DNA from: Kribbella qitaiheensis
Lineage (GTDB): Bacteria > Actinomycetota > Actinomycetes > Propionibacteriales > Kribbellaceae
Length of the DNA stretch: 64,000 bases
Assembly: GCF_014217565.1 (NCBI RefSeq)
Contig: NZ_CP043661.1
Location: forward strand, 6,634,001 to 6,698,000
Reading direction: 5' to 3'
Shown here: positions 50,421 through 59,512 of the stretch, one piece after another
How positions within the stretch are numbered: position 1 is the first letter of the stretch
How the letters are laid out: each line of letters begins with the position of its first letter
Notes under the pieces: generated by a model
Database searches by the model: none
The model's input: the letters and a program-made list of their open reading frames with translations, nothing else
What the model was told of the DNA's origin: nothing
Position numbers and translations under genes: made by a program

Positions 50421-51422
50421 CTAGCGGGCGAGGTAGCGGCGGACGTCGTCGGCTACCTGGGCGCGGCTGTCCAGGTCGTACTTGCGCAGGATCGTGCTGA
50501 GGTGCGACTTGACCGTGTTGAGGCTGATTCCGAGTTCGGTCGCGAGCTGGTCGTTGTCGTAGCCATCCACCAGCAGGACCGCGACGCCCTGTTGTGCGCT
50601 GGTGAGGCTGGTGAACCGGCGCTCCGGCCCCTCGTCGACGTCCAGCATCATCTCGATCAACTCGGACTGCGTCTGCTCGGCCGTCCGGATCAGGGCCTCC
50701 AGTTGGTCCTTCACCGGATCCGCCATCTCGCCCGCGGTCAGCGCATCCGCCGCCATCGTCCGCAGTGAGGCGATCCGGTTCGAGAGGTACTCCATCACGT
50801 GATCGGACGTGAGCGAGTTCGGACTGTCCTCACCGGCCGGGAGCAACCGCAGCGCATCGCGGTCCTCGGCCCCTCGGGTCAGCACCCGGGCGATCATCCC
50901 GGCCAGCCACTCGAACGCCCGTACCGCGTTGTCGTCGTAGCTGTCCGGCGCGTAACTGTGCATCGACACCATGCCGAACAGCTGATCGCGCGACCCGTCG
51001 TCGGCCGGGCGGAAGAGGGGCACCGTGACAGCGTCGGCCGACTGCTTGCTGGTGTCGCCACACGCCACTCCGCCCTGCAGCACAGCGCCGTTGTCGTAGC
51101 CGAAGCGATAGGTCTGCCGATGCTTGAGCAGCCAGGCGGTCTGACCGCTCGGACCGTAGATGTGAGTCGCCGGATCGTCGAACTTCCCGCTGTCGTACCC
51201 GTACGGGTAGCGCACCCTGTTCGAGCCCTGCAGGAAGCCGACATAGAACGTGTCGACCCGGGCGAGCTTGCCCGCGACCGCGCGGACGTAGTCGTACAAC
51301 CCGTGGTGGTCGGTGCGGTACTGCGCCTCGATCTTGTGGAACGCCTCGCGAAGGACGATGGCCGTCTCCGCGTCGAGCCGGAGCGATCCGGTCGACGGCG
51401 GCACAGATTTTCCGCTCGGCAC
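50421..51422 (-). CDS. GAF-domain LuxR-type regulator
   Basis: Residues ~15-190 form a GAF-like sensor (GLYDYVRAVAGKLARVDTFY, MVSMHSYAPDSYDDNAVRAF). The C-terminus is a LuxR helix-turn-helix (LTSAQQGVAVLLVDGYDNDQ, ATELGISLNTVKSHLSTILR). GTG 51422 is chosen because AGGAGGGGG stands eight bases upstream; the frame extends to 51482. The signal and targets are unknown. It is divergent from the PLD-like gene with about 130-170 bases between. Confidence 0.83.
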   Translation of the reverse strand: MPSGKSVPPSTGSLRLDAETAIVLREAFHKIEAQYRTDHHGLYDYVRAVAGKLARVDTFYVGFLQGSNRVRYPYGYDSGKFDDPATHIYGPSGQTAWLLKHRQTYRFGYDNGAVLQGGVACGDTSKQSADAVTVPLFRPADDGSRDQLFGMVSMHSYAPDSYDDNAVRAFEWLAGMIARVLTRGAEDRDALRLLPAGEDSPNSLTSDHVMEYLSNRIASLRTMAADALTAGEMADPVKDQLEALIRTAEQTQSELIEMMLDVDEGPERRFTSLTSAQQGVAVLLVDGYDNDQLATELGISLNTVKSHLSTILRKYDLDSRAQVADDVRRYLAR

Positions 51423-51594
51423 CCCGTTCCCCCTCCTGCCTCCGGAAGTAAGCACTATCCCGCGACTACACCACGTTGCCAACAGTTGAGCAGCGCGTTG
51501 ATACCGAGGTCTCGCTTCGCCCGCCCCCGCGCAGTACGGTTTTGACTGGGTGGTGACTGACAGTCAGGTCGCCGTGGGGGCAGTTGGGGGAGCT

Positions 51595-53236
51595 ATGCGT
51601 AGTCGCGCGGGTGTTGCCGGTGGGTTGAAGGTGCACGCGGTCGCGGGCACCTATGTCGTGCTGCTGGGGCTGGACATTCCGAAGACCCGGACCAAGGGCT
51701 TGCTGGGGTTCGCGATCGAGCGGTTCGATCCGGTCGAGAACGAGCGGTACTGGTTGCGCGGGATGAAGGTGTTCAAGGAGACCTCGGCCGGGATTCCGGC
51801 GGGATCCTCGGTGAGTCTGCTGGAGCATCCGCTGCAGAGCTTTCTCTGGGGCGACTACACCGCCAAGCCCGGGCGCGACTACGAGTACCGCGTGGTCGGT
51901 CTCTACGGGAAGCCGAAGAACCTCGAGATCCGCCAGGACGTGACCGTGAAGGTGACGACCGAGTCCGTCGACGCCGGGATGCACGCCGTCCACTTCAACC
52001 GCGGCGTCGCCGGTAGCCAGGCATACGCGCAGAAGTTCGGCCGGCCGCCGCGGCCAGGAGATCGCAGCGATCCGGCGTACGACTGGCTGTCCCGAGGGCT
52101 GGAAGAGGCGCTGCTCGCCTACATCAGCAAGGCGAAAGGACCCGGATTCGCGCTCCGGGGCGCGGTCTACGAGTTCACCTATCCGCCCGTGCTGGAGGCG
52201 CTCGCCGCTGCCGCCGCGCGCGGCGTCGACGTACAGATCGTGTACGACCGGCGCGGCAAGGCCAGTACCGATCCGAAACGCAAGAAGGTCTGGCAGCAGA
52301 GCGAGCCCGCGATCGAGGCGGCCCGGCCTCGGCCCGAACATGATTCCGCGCAAGACCAACAGTTCGATCGCGCACAACAAGTTCCTGGTGCTGCTCCACG
52401 ACGACGTACCGCAGGAGGTCTGGACCGGGTCGACCAACATCACCTGGGGCGGCGTCTTCGGTCAGTCCAACGTCGGCCACCTGGTCCGGGACGCCGCGAT
52501 CGCGAGCCAGTACTTCGACTACTGGCAACGGATCGCGGTCGATCCGCAGTACGACCGGCTGCGGCCCGCCGATACCGAGGCCACGCCGACGCCGACGATC
52601 CCACCACCGGCCGGGCTGGCGCCGATCTTCAGTCCGCGGACGACGCTGGACCTGATCGACTGGTACGCGGGGGAGGCGGCCAAGGCGAAGAAGTCCTTCT
52701 TCATGACGGCGGCCTTCGGGGTGCACGACAAGATCGCCGCGGCGGTCGCGCCCGAGTCCGACGTGATGCGGTACTTCGTCCTCGAGAAACCCCAGGGCGC
52801 CGGCGGCGTGCGGTTCGAGACCGATCATGACGTCAAGGTCGCCGTCGGCTCGTTCCTGCAGACCGCGATCCTCGACCGCTGGACCAAGGAACAACTCACC
52901 GGCCTCAATCCGATGGTGCAGTACACCCACACCAAGTTCATGCTGATCGACCCGCTCGGCGATCAGCCGCTGGTGATCTCGGGATCGGGCAACTTCAGCG
53001 ATCCGTCGGTGCACGAGAACGACGAGAACATGCTGGTGATCCAGGGCGACAGCCGGGTGGCCGACATCTATCTCGGCGAGTTCCTGCGGATCTTCAACCA
53101 TTTCTACTTCCGCTACCTGGTGCAGAAGTTCAAGGACTCGGACGCGACGGCGTACCTGAGCCCCGACGACGGCTGGGTCGGCCGGTACTACGACAAGACG
53201 ACCCCCAGTTACCGCCAGCGACTCCTCTTCCACTAG
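51595..53236 (+). CDS. Phospholipase D-like protein with a fn3-like N-terminal domain (one apparent frameshift)
   Basis: The protein carries two HKD-type motifs, HNKFLVLLHDD and HTKFMLIDPLG, each followed by SGSTN- or SGSGN-like loops (TGSTNITWGG, SGSGNFSDPS), as in PLD-superfamily phosphodiesterases. The N-terminal ~150 residues (FAIERFDPVENERYWLRGMK) resemble a fibronectin-type fold. At 52322-52324 a CCC run shifts the frame; with one C removed, EAAGLGPNMIPRKTNSSIAH joins both halves (546 residues from ATG 51595; GTG 51550 is possible). No signal peptide is seen, so it is likely cytoplasmic. The substrate (nucleic acid or lipid) is unknown. Confidence 0.85.
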
Positions 53237-53248
53237 CACTCAAGACGC

Positions 53249-53296
53249 TTGCGTCCGAAGACCCGAGGGTCCGGACCCTCGGGTCTTCGGACGCAA
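53249..53296. repeat. 48-bp palindromic repeat, copy 7 (perfect palindrome)
   Basis: The 24 bases 53249-53272 are the exact reverse complement of 53273-53296 with no loop. The outer TTGCGTCCGAAG is the family end; the inner ACCCGAGGGTCC is a different core, so here the arms are fully paired. It begins 13 bases after the PLD-like stop. Confidence 0.85.
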
Positions 53297-53439
53297 CGCG
53301 TTTCCTTCGACACGCAGGGTCACAGTGGTGTGGGATTGGCGGCAATCGCTGCTTTCCTGGGGTGCGGACTGGGTACCGTGTGAGGTCGCGGTGCTGTGGA
53401 ACGGGTGGCCGTGGTTGCCGGGTGTGTGAGGAGTGTGGC

Positions 53440-54876
53440 GTGCGTTTTCTTGGTGAGCGGGTTCCGGAGCAGGATCTGACCTTCAACGACGTGTTCCTGG
53501 TGCCGAACAGGTCCGCGGTCTCGTCGCGGCTGGACGTGGACCTGTCGACCGGGGACGGGACGGGCGCGTCGATCCCGATCGTCGCGGCGAACATGACGGC
53601 GGTGTCCGGCCGGCGGATGGCCGAGACGATCGCGCGCTGCGGCGGGCTGGCGGTGATCCCGCAGGACATTCCCGTCGAGGTGGTGACCGAGGTCGTCTCC
53701 TGGATCAAGAAGCGGCACACCATCTACGACACACCGCTGGTGCTGACGCCCACCGGGACCGTCGGCGATGCGCTGAACCTGTTGCCCAAGCGCGGCCACG
53801 GAGCCGTCATCGTCGTCGACAACGGCCGTGCCGTCGGGGTCGTGACCGACGCCGACTGCGAGGGCGTCGACCGGTTCACCCAGCTCGAAGGGATCATGTC
53901 CCGCGAACTGCTGACCCTGCCCGCCGGGATCGCCGCGGAGGACGCCTTCAACCAGTTGCACGACGGGCGGCATCGGCTGGCGCCGGTGGTCGACGGCGAC
54001 GGCAGCATCGTCGGGATCCTCACCCGCCAGCGCGCTCTCCGCGCAACCCTCTACGAACCCGCGGTCGATGCCTCCGGCAACCTTCGGGTCGCGGCAGCGA
54101 TCGGCATCAACGGCGACGCCGAACTGAAGGCGAAAGCCTTGCTGGACGCGGGCATCGACGTACTGGTGATCGACACCGCGCACGGTCATCAGGAGCGGAT
54201 GCTCGACGTACTGCGGGTCGTCCGTGCCCTCGATCCGCAGGTGCCCATCGTCGCGGGCAACGTCGTCACCGCCGATGGGGTCAGCGACCTCGTCGAGGCC
54301 GGCGCCGACATCGTGAAGGTCGGAGTCGGGCCGGGCGCGATGTGTACGACCCGGATGCAGACGGCCGTCGGCCGGCCGCAGTTCTCGGCCGTCCTCGAGT
54401 GCGCGACCCGGGCTCGCGAACTGGGCAAGCACGTCTGGGCCGACGGGGGAGTCCGGCATCCGCGAGATGTCGCGCTCGCCCTGGCCGCCGGTGCGTCCAG
54501 CGTGATGGTCGGTTCGTGGTTCGCGGGCACGTACGAGTCACCCGGCGATCCGCATCGCGACAGCGACGGCCGGATCTACAAGGAGAGCTTCGGGATGGCG
54601 TCCGCCCGCGCGGTCCGGTCCCGTACGTCGGAGGACACGCCCTTCCAGCGAGCGCGCAAGGGCTTCTTCGGCGAAGGCATCTCGACCGCCCGGATGTACC
54701 TCGACCCGGAGCGACCGAGCGTCGAGGACCTGCTCGACTCCATCGTCTCCGGCGTCCGCAGCTCCTGCACGTATGTCGGCGCGACGAACCTGCAGGAGTT
54801 CCACGAGCACGCGGTCGTGGGCATCCAGTCGGCAGCCGGCTACTCCGAGGGCAAACCGCTCAACACGAGCTGGTGA
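53440..54876 (+). CDS. guaB1: GuaB1-family IMP dehydrogenase-related protein (probable GMP reductase)
   Basis: The 478-residue TIM-barrel enzyme opens RFLGERVPEQDLTFNDVFLV, has two CBS motifs in the middle (residues ~95-205) and the catalytic loop GVGPGAMCTTRMQTAVG with the nucleophile Cys. The active-site flap EGISTARMYLD differs from true IMP dehydrogenase. In mycobacteria the GuaB1 group has been shown to be a GMP reductase, so that is the preferred role: GMP to IMP in purine salvage. GTG 53440 has GAGGAG six bases upstream. Confidence 0.9.
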   Translation: MRFLGERVPEQDLTFNDVFLVPNRSAVSSRLDVDLSTGDGTGASIPIVAANMTAVSGRRMAETIARCGGLAVIPQDIPVEVVTEVVSWIKKRHTIYDTPLVLTPTGTVGDALNLLPKRGHGAVIVVDNGRAVGVVTDADCEGVDRFTQLEGIMSRELLTLPAGIAAEDAFNQLHDGRHRLAPVVDGDGSIVGILTRQRALRATLYEPAVDASGNLRVAAAIGINGDAELKAKALLDAGIDVLVIDTAHGHQERMLDVLRVVRALDPQVPIVAGNVVTADGVSDLVEAGADIVKVGVGPGAMCTTRMQTAVGRPQFSAVLECATRARELGKHVWADGGVRHPRDVALALAAGASSVMVGSWFAGTYESPGDPHRDSDGRIYKESFGMASARAVRSRTSEDTPFQRARKGFFGEGISTARMYLDPERPSVEDLLDSIVSGVRSSCTYVGATNLQEFHEHAVVGIQSAAGYSEGKPLNTSW

Positions 54877-54896
54877 CGGAGGGCACAAATCCGGCC

Positions 54897-54923
54897 AGTC
54901 ACAGTCTCCTCAGTGGATCCGTC
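54897..54923 (+). promoter_or_regulatory. ECF41-like promoter before the SDR gene
   Basis: AGTCACA (54897-54903), exactly 16 bases and CGTC (54920-54923) match the ECF41 pattern with one mismatch in the -35. It lies 43 bases before the start at 54967, in the correct direction. Confidence 0.55.
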
Positions 54924-54966
54924 GAAGAAGTAGATGCAGACGGAAACGCTGAGGAGATGAGTGGAC

Positions 54967-55731
54967 ATGACGATTCTGGTGACCGGTGGGACCGGGACGC
55001 TGGGCAAGCTGGTGCTGCCGCAGTTGAAGGCCGCGGGGTACGACGTACGCGTGCTGAGCCGGCGCGGTGGAGTGAGCGGCGACGGCGTCGAGCACGTCCA
55101 AGGCGATCTACTCAAGGGTGAGGGGATCGCGCTCGACGGCGTCGACATCGTGGTTCACCTGGCCGGTGGCGCCAAGGGCGACGCGCTCGCGGCGGAGAAC
55201 CTGGCCCGGGCAGCCGCGGCAGCCGGAGTAGGGCATCTCGTGCACATCTCCGTGATCGGCGCGGACAAGATGCCGATCGGCTACTTCCGGGAGAAGTCCG
55301 GCGCCGAGAAGGCCGTCCGGGAGTCGGGAGTGCCGTGGACGATCCTGCGCGCGGCCCAGTTCAACAGCCTGACCTACGCGGTGGCGCAGAAGATGGGCGG
55401 CCTGCCGATCGTGCCGGCGCCGGGCGGTCTGCGGTTCCAGCCGGTCGACGAGCGCGACGTCGCGGACCGCATCGTCGAGCTCGCGCTGGGAGAACCGGCA
55501 GGCGCCGTACCGGACCTCGCCGGACCGACCGTCTACGACCTGCGCGAGCTCGTCGACGGCTATCTGCACGCCCAGGGCAAGCGCCGCCCGAAGCTCCCGA
55601 TCCGCCTCCCCGGCAAGGTCGGCCGCGCCTACCGCAACGCCGACAACCTCACCCTCACCGGCGCCACCATCGGCAAGCACACCTGGGAGGACTACCTGGT
55701 ACTACGCGCCGCGGGCGACCCGAAACCCTAG
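54967..55731 (+). CDS. NAD(P)-binding oxidoreductase (NmrA/atypical SDR)
   Basis: The 254-residue protein has the Rossmann motif LVTGGTGTLGKLVLPQLKAA, HLAGGAKGD, and a YFREKSGAEKAVRES segment in place of the classical YxxxK. WTILRAAQFNS is typical of NmrA-like atypical SDRs, many of which act on quinones or as redox sensors. ECF41 sigma factors commonly control such oxidoreductase/epimerase genes, and an ECF41-like promoter precedes it. ATG 54967 is favoured over GTG 54961. Its 3' end overlaps the convergent gene by 30 bases. Confidence 0.87.
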   Translation: MTILVTGGTGTLGKLVLPQLKAAGYDVRVLSRRGGVSGDGVEHVQGDLLKGEGIALDGVDIVVHLAGGAKGDALAAENLARAAAAAGVGHLVHISVIGADKMPIGYFREKSGAEKAVRESGVPWTILRAAQFNSLTYAVAQKMGGLPIVPAPGGLRFQPVDERDVADRIVELALGEPAGAVPDLAGPTVYDLRELVDGYLHAQGKRRPKLPIRLPGKVGRAYRNADNLTLTGATIGKHTWEDYLVLRAAGDPKP

Positions 55732-56370
55732 ATCGTCGATGTGGAAGGTCGGATGGCTCTTCCGCCGGCACGACGCCCGGCAAGCCCGTGGTTCGTCATA
55801 AGCGCCACCGCCCCGAAACACCCGATACGGGCCGTACACCTTGGGATCGAAATGATCCCAACACCATTCCCACACGTTCCCGATGGTGTCGTACAGCCCC
55901 CACGCATTCGGCAGCTTGGTCCCGGCAGCGTGGACCTGCCCGCCGGAGTTCTCCCGATACCAGGCGATCTCGTCCAACTCGCCGTACCGTACGGCCGTGC
56001 TTCCGGCCCGGCAGGCGTACTCCCACTCCGCCTCGGACGGCAAGCGGTACCCATCGGCTTCCCAGTCGCAGACGACGTCGAGCCCGTCGCGATCGTCGCC
56101 GATGCCATAGGCGGGTTCGATTCCCTCTACTCGCGACAGGTCGTTGCAGAACCGGACGGCGTCCAGCCAGGACACATCCGTCACGGGTAGCTGCGGATCG
56201 ACCGGATCCGGTTGACCTGTGACAGCGCAGTACAAGGCACGGGTGACCGGACGTGCTGCGAGCCGGTACGCCGGTACGTCGGACCGCCAGTTCGTCCGAC
56301 TGCCTTCGTCCCGCAACTCGATCTCACCGGCGGGGATGCCGATCAGGCCGATCGACAGATCCAGTCTCAC
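55702..56370 (-). CDS. Formylglycine-generating-enzyme-like (SUMF1) protein
   Basis: The 222-residue protein has the FGE-sulfatase fold: RLPSEAEWEYACRAGSTAVR, GLYDTIGNVWEWCWDHFDPK, RVFRGGGAYDEPRACRASCR and a final GFRVARGA. It is shorter than classical FGE and lacks a clear start domain (starts at ATG 56370 with LDLSIGLIGIPAGEIEL). The copper-binding Cys pair cannot be assigned with certainty. No sulfatase is nearby. Related proteins include kinases' partner domains and EgtB-like enzymes. It overlaps the SDR gene 3' end by 30 bases. Confidence 0.83.
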   Translation of the reverse strand: MRLDLSIGLIGIPAGEIELRDEGSRTNWRSDVPAYRLAARPVTRALYCAVTGQPDPVDPQLPVTDVSWLDAVRFCNDLSRVEGIEPAYGIGDDRDGLDVVCDWEADGYRLPSEAEWEYACRAGSTAVRYGELDEIAWYRENSGGQVHAAGTKLPNAWGLYDTIGNVWEWCWDHFDPKVYGPYRVFRGGGAYDEPRACRASCRRKSHPTFHIDDLGFRVARGA

Positions 56371-56377
56371 GGCACCA

Positions 56378-57145
56378 TCAGACCGGGCTGGTGGCGGTGA
56401 TCAGGACCGTGTGCTTGCGGATCGGGTAGGTGCCGGTGGCGTCGATCGTGGGCTGGATCTCGGCGCGGGCGGCGGCTTCCTGGGTCGGGGTGAGCGGGCT
56501 GCCGATGAGGCTGGCGAGGTAGGCGAGGATCGGGTCCGCGCTCGGTACGGCGAGGTCCGACGGGTAGCGCTCGACCTCGACGTCGGAGAAGTAGCGGGCG
56601 ATGTAGCCGGGGCCGGCCTCGGCGGTGAAGTCGTTCATGGTCAGGCCGCGGGCGAGCTCGGGGTGGCCGATGACGGACGTGAGGGCGAAGAGTTCGGCCA
56701 TGTGGGTGCCGCCGTTGACGGCGACGGCCAGCTTGCCGCCAGGGCGCAGTACGCGGGCGAACTCGCGCAGGGCACGAGCCGGATCGTCCACGTGGTACAG
56801 CATGTGGTTGGCGATCACTGTGTCGAAGCTGCCGTCTTCGAAGGGCAGTTCCAGCGCGCTGGCCTCGTGGACCTCGGCGGCAGGGACCTTCTGCAGTTCT
56901 GCGCACATCGCGGGGGAGAAGTCGACCAGCGTGAGCCGGAGACCGAGCGCCACGTGGTCGATCTCCGACCACAGCTTGCCGGTCCCGGCTCCTACCTCCA
57001 GCACGTCACCCTGCAGCGGCAGCCGCTCCTTGAGCCAGGCGAACCAGTCCTGCGGGTTGGTGCTGTAGGCGTGCAGCGCGATCCGCGCCGCAAGATTTTC
57101 GGTGGTCTCCGCGTATTGGCTGACAGCGTGCGCCGAGGGCTTCAT
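56378..57145 (-). CDS. SAM-dependent methyltransferase
   Basis: A 255-residue class I methyltransferase: motif I DVLEVGAGTGKLWSE (about residues 47-61), LTLVDFSPAMCAEL, ELPFEDGSFDTVIANHMLYH and VLRPGGKLAVAV. ATG 57145 (MKPSAHAVSQYAETTENLAA) is chosen over the longer frame, which loses coding character upstream. The stop lies 7 bases from the FGE-like start, so the two probably form an operon. The substrate is unknown. Confidence 0.88.
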   Translation of the reverse strand: MKPSAHAVSQYAETTENLAARIALHAYSTNPQDWFAWLKERLPLQGDVLEVGAGTGKLWSEIDHVALGLRLTLVDFSPAMCAELQKVPAAEVHEASALELPFEDGSFDTVIANHMLYHVDDPARALREFARVLRPGGKLAVAVNGGTHMAELFALTSVIGHPELARGLTMNDFTAEAGPGYIARYFSDVEVERYPSDLAVPSADPILAYLASLIGSPLTPTQEAAARAEIQPTIDATGTYPIRKHTVLITATSPV

Positions 57146-57189
57146 TCCGCCAACCCTATCCAGCACACGCTGCCCGCCACCAGAGCCGG

Positions 57190-59292
57190 TCAGGGAGTGG
57201 GGAACTTGAGCCGGACTATGTAGTTGTCGATGGTGCTGGGGGAGCCGCCGTTCATGTCGTTGTTCGTGGAGGTGACCCAGAGGGCTCCGTCGGGTGTCTT
57301 GGTGACACTGCGCAGGCGGCCCCAGCGGCCGGAGAAGACGGCCTGGGGGGTGCCGACGCCGGTGCCGGCGGAGTTGATCTGGGTGACCCACAGCTGCTGA
57401 CCGGTGACGCCGGCGATGTAGATCCAGTCGTTGACGATCTCCACGCCGCTCGGTCCGGCCTGCGAGGTCGACCAGGTGCGCTTCGGCGCGATGTACCCGC
57501 CGCAGTCACCGATGGTGCCCTCACAAGCGGGCCAGCCGTAGTTGCCGCCCTTCTGGATCAGGTTGAGCTCGTCCTGGCTGTTCTCGCCGAACTCGGCCGC
57601 CCAGAGCTGGCCGTGGGAGTCCCAGGCCAGGCCTTGGGGGTTGCGATGGCCGTAGCTGTAGACGTAGCGGGCGTTACCGCCGGTGCTGAAGAACGGGTTG
57701 TCGCTCGGCGGCGTACCGTCCGGGTTCATCCGCAGGATCTTGCCGTTCAGCGAGGCCTTGTTCTGCGAGTTGCCGCTGTTCTTGGCGTCGCCGACGGTCG
57801 CGTACAGCTTGCCGTCCGGGCCGAACCGCAGCCGGCCGCCGTTGTGGTACCGGTTCTTCGCCAGCCCGGTCAGTACCGGCTCCGAGGTCGAGGCGAGTAC
57901 ACCGTTCTCGTACTTCATCCGCACGATCCGGTTGTCGTTCGCGGCCGTGTGGTAGAAGTACACCCAGTGGTCGGTGGGGAAGTTCGGCGACAGCGCGAGG
58001 CCGAGCAAACCGCCTTCCCCAGTGGTCGTGACGACACCAGGAACCTTGCCCAGCGTGGTTTTCTGACCCGCCGCCGTCACCAGCAGTACTTCGAACCGGT
58101 CCCGCTCGGTGACGAGTGCCGACCCCGAATTGTCCGGCAGGAACGCGACGCTCCAACCGAGGTCCACCCGCGCGATGTCCTTCTCGTACTGCGGGATCCC
58201 GCCGGTGCCCGTACTGGCGGTCCGGACCGACACCGCGTTGCTCGGGCCGGACACGTTGCCGTCGGGGTCGCGGGCCTTGACGGTGAACGTGTAGGCGGTG
58301 TTCGCCGTCAGGTTGGTGATCGTCGAGGTCAGCGAGGACGTGGTCGAGACCTTGGTGGATCCCTGGTAGACGTCGTACCCGGCGATGGCGCCGCTGTTGT
58401 CCGTGGACGCGTTCCAGGCAAGGGAAACGCTGTTCGAGCTCACACTCGTACTGCGAAGGTTGCCGGGCACCGTTGGCGGCTGGGTGTCGCCACTGGTCGG
58501 GGTGGTGAAGGTGACCACGTTGCTCTGCTGCGAAGCGTTGCCGGCGGCATCGAACGCACCGACCGACACGTCGTACGCGGTGTTGGAGGTGAGCGTGTCC
58601 ACGGTGGCGGTCAAGGTGTTCGCGTCGACCACCTTGAGGACGTTGCCGCCGCGGTTGATCTCGTACCGGACGACGCCGACGTTGTCGGTCGCCGCGGTCC
58701 AGCTGAAGGTCGCCGCGTTCGACTTGATGTTGCTGACGGCAAGGTTCGAGGGCGCGGACGGCGGCTGGGGGTCGTCGGTGGTCGGGGTGACGGTCAGCTT
58801 GTCTGCGTTCGGGCCGCCGTCGGCCGTGGTCGCGCGGGCGCGGATCTTGTTGGTGCCGGCGGCGAGGGTGAGCCGCATGGTCTTGGTCTGCCAGCTGGTC
58901 CAGTCGCCGGTGCCGGGGAAGGTGATGCCGACGGCGCCGGCCACACCGTTCACGGTGAAGTCGAGCGGCCGGGTGGCGGTGGTCCCGTTGGCGTAGCGAA
59001 GGGTGACGTCGGCCGGTCCGCCGGGTGCCGTGATCGTCCACTCGACGTAGCTGCCGACGAGGTTGTCGTAGTTGACGAACCCGCTGCCGGTGTACCCGGC
59101 GTGGTTCGACTCGACGACACCTTGGGAGATCGTGGCGTCTTCGGCCTGATAGTCGGTCGCCGCCGCGGGCGCCGCGACGGTTCTGGGCTCGGCGGCGGTT
59201 GCCGATTGCGGGGTGGTGGGCGCGAGCGCGAGGACGACTGCGAGGGTGGCCGAGCCGGAGATGACGGCACGCCAGACCGATCGAGGTGTCAC
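57190..59292 (-). CDS. Secreted CBM-fn3-glucose/sorbosone dehydrogenase
   Basis: The 700-residue protein has a signal peptide (ATLAVVLALAPTTPQSATAA), a CBM35/6-like domain (residues ~48-170, DYQAEDATISQG), two fn3 domains (~178-270 and ~275-365) and a six-bladed propeller of the glucose/sorbosone dehydrogenase family (GEGGLLGLALSPNFPTDHWV, YSYGHRNPQGLAWD, GENSQDELNLI). Such soluble PQQ enzymes oxidise sugars outside the cell; binding to plant polysaccharide is suggested by the CBM. GTG 59292 has AGGAGG five bases upstream. A 19-bp palindrome lies upstream as operator. Confidence 0.92.
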   Translation of the reverse strand: MTPRSVWRAVISGSATLAVVLALAPTTPQSATAAEPRTVAAPAAATDYQAEDATISQGVVESNHAGYTGSGFVNYDNLVGSYVEWTITAPGGPADVTLRYANGTTATRPLDFTVNGVAGAVGITFPGTGDWTSWQTKTMRLTLAAGTNKIRARATTADGGPNADKLTVTPTTDDPQPPSAPSNLAVSNIKSNAATFSWTAATDNVGVVRYEINRGGNVLKVVDANTLTATVDTLTSNTAYDVSVGAFDAAGNASQQSNVVTFTTPTSGDTQPPTVPGNLRSTSVSSNSVSLAWNASTDNSGAIAGYDVYQGSTKVSTTSSLTSTITNLTANTAYTFTVKARDPDGNVSGPSNAVSVRTASTGTGGIPQYEKDIARVDLGWSVAFLPDNSGSALVTERDRFEVLLVTAAGQKTTLGKVPGVVTTTGEGGLLGLALSPNFPTDHWVYFYHTAANDNRIVRMKYENGVLASTSEPVLTGLAKNRYHNGGRLRFGPDGKLYATVGDAKNSGNSQNKASLNGKILRMNPDGTPPSDNPFFSTGGNARYVYSYGHRNPQGLAWDSHGQLWAAEFGENSQDELNLIQKGGNYGWPACEGTIGDCGGYIAPKRTWSTSQAGPSGVEIVNDWIYIAGVTGQQLWVTQINSAGTGVGTPQAVFSGRWGRLRSVTKTPDGALWVTSTNNDMNGGSPSTIDNYIVRLKFPTP

Positions 59293-59340
59293 TGTGGCCT
59301 CCTGGGATTCCTGGGGCGGACGCAGGCGCGGGGAGATTCT

Positions 59341-59359
59341 GTTAGGAAACTTTCCTAAC
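59341..59359. promoter_or_regulatory. Perfect 19-bp palindrome upstream of the sugar-dehydrogenase gene
   Basis: GTTAGGAAACTTTCCTAAC is symmetric about the central C. It lies 49 bases before the GTG start. Very similar palindromes stand before many secreted carbohydrate-acting genes of actinobacteria, and ROK-family repressors are plausible binders; the regulator identity is inference. Confidence 0.65.
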
Positions 59360-59512
59360 TATGCCCTGCATCACATCACCCCGGGAATTCCACTGTCAAC
59401 CCCTCTGGAATGCGCTTGCCCAGCCAGTTTGCACTCTGACCGTGATCGCGTCACCACGATCAGTAACCCAAACCACCTCTGTCCACGTCCAGGCGACAGG
59501 GCTGGCGTGAGG

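Noticed and set aside
58950..59358. Plus-strand frames opposite the sugar dehydrogenase, up to 581 codons
   Set aside because: Shadow frames of the secreted protein; the minus strand has the signal peptide, CBM, fn3 and propeller motifs.
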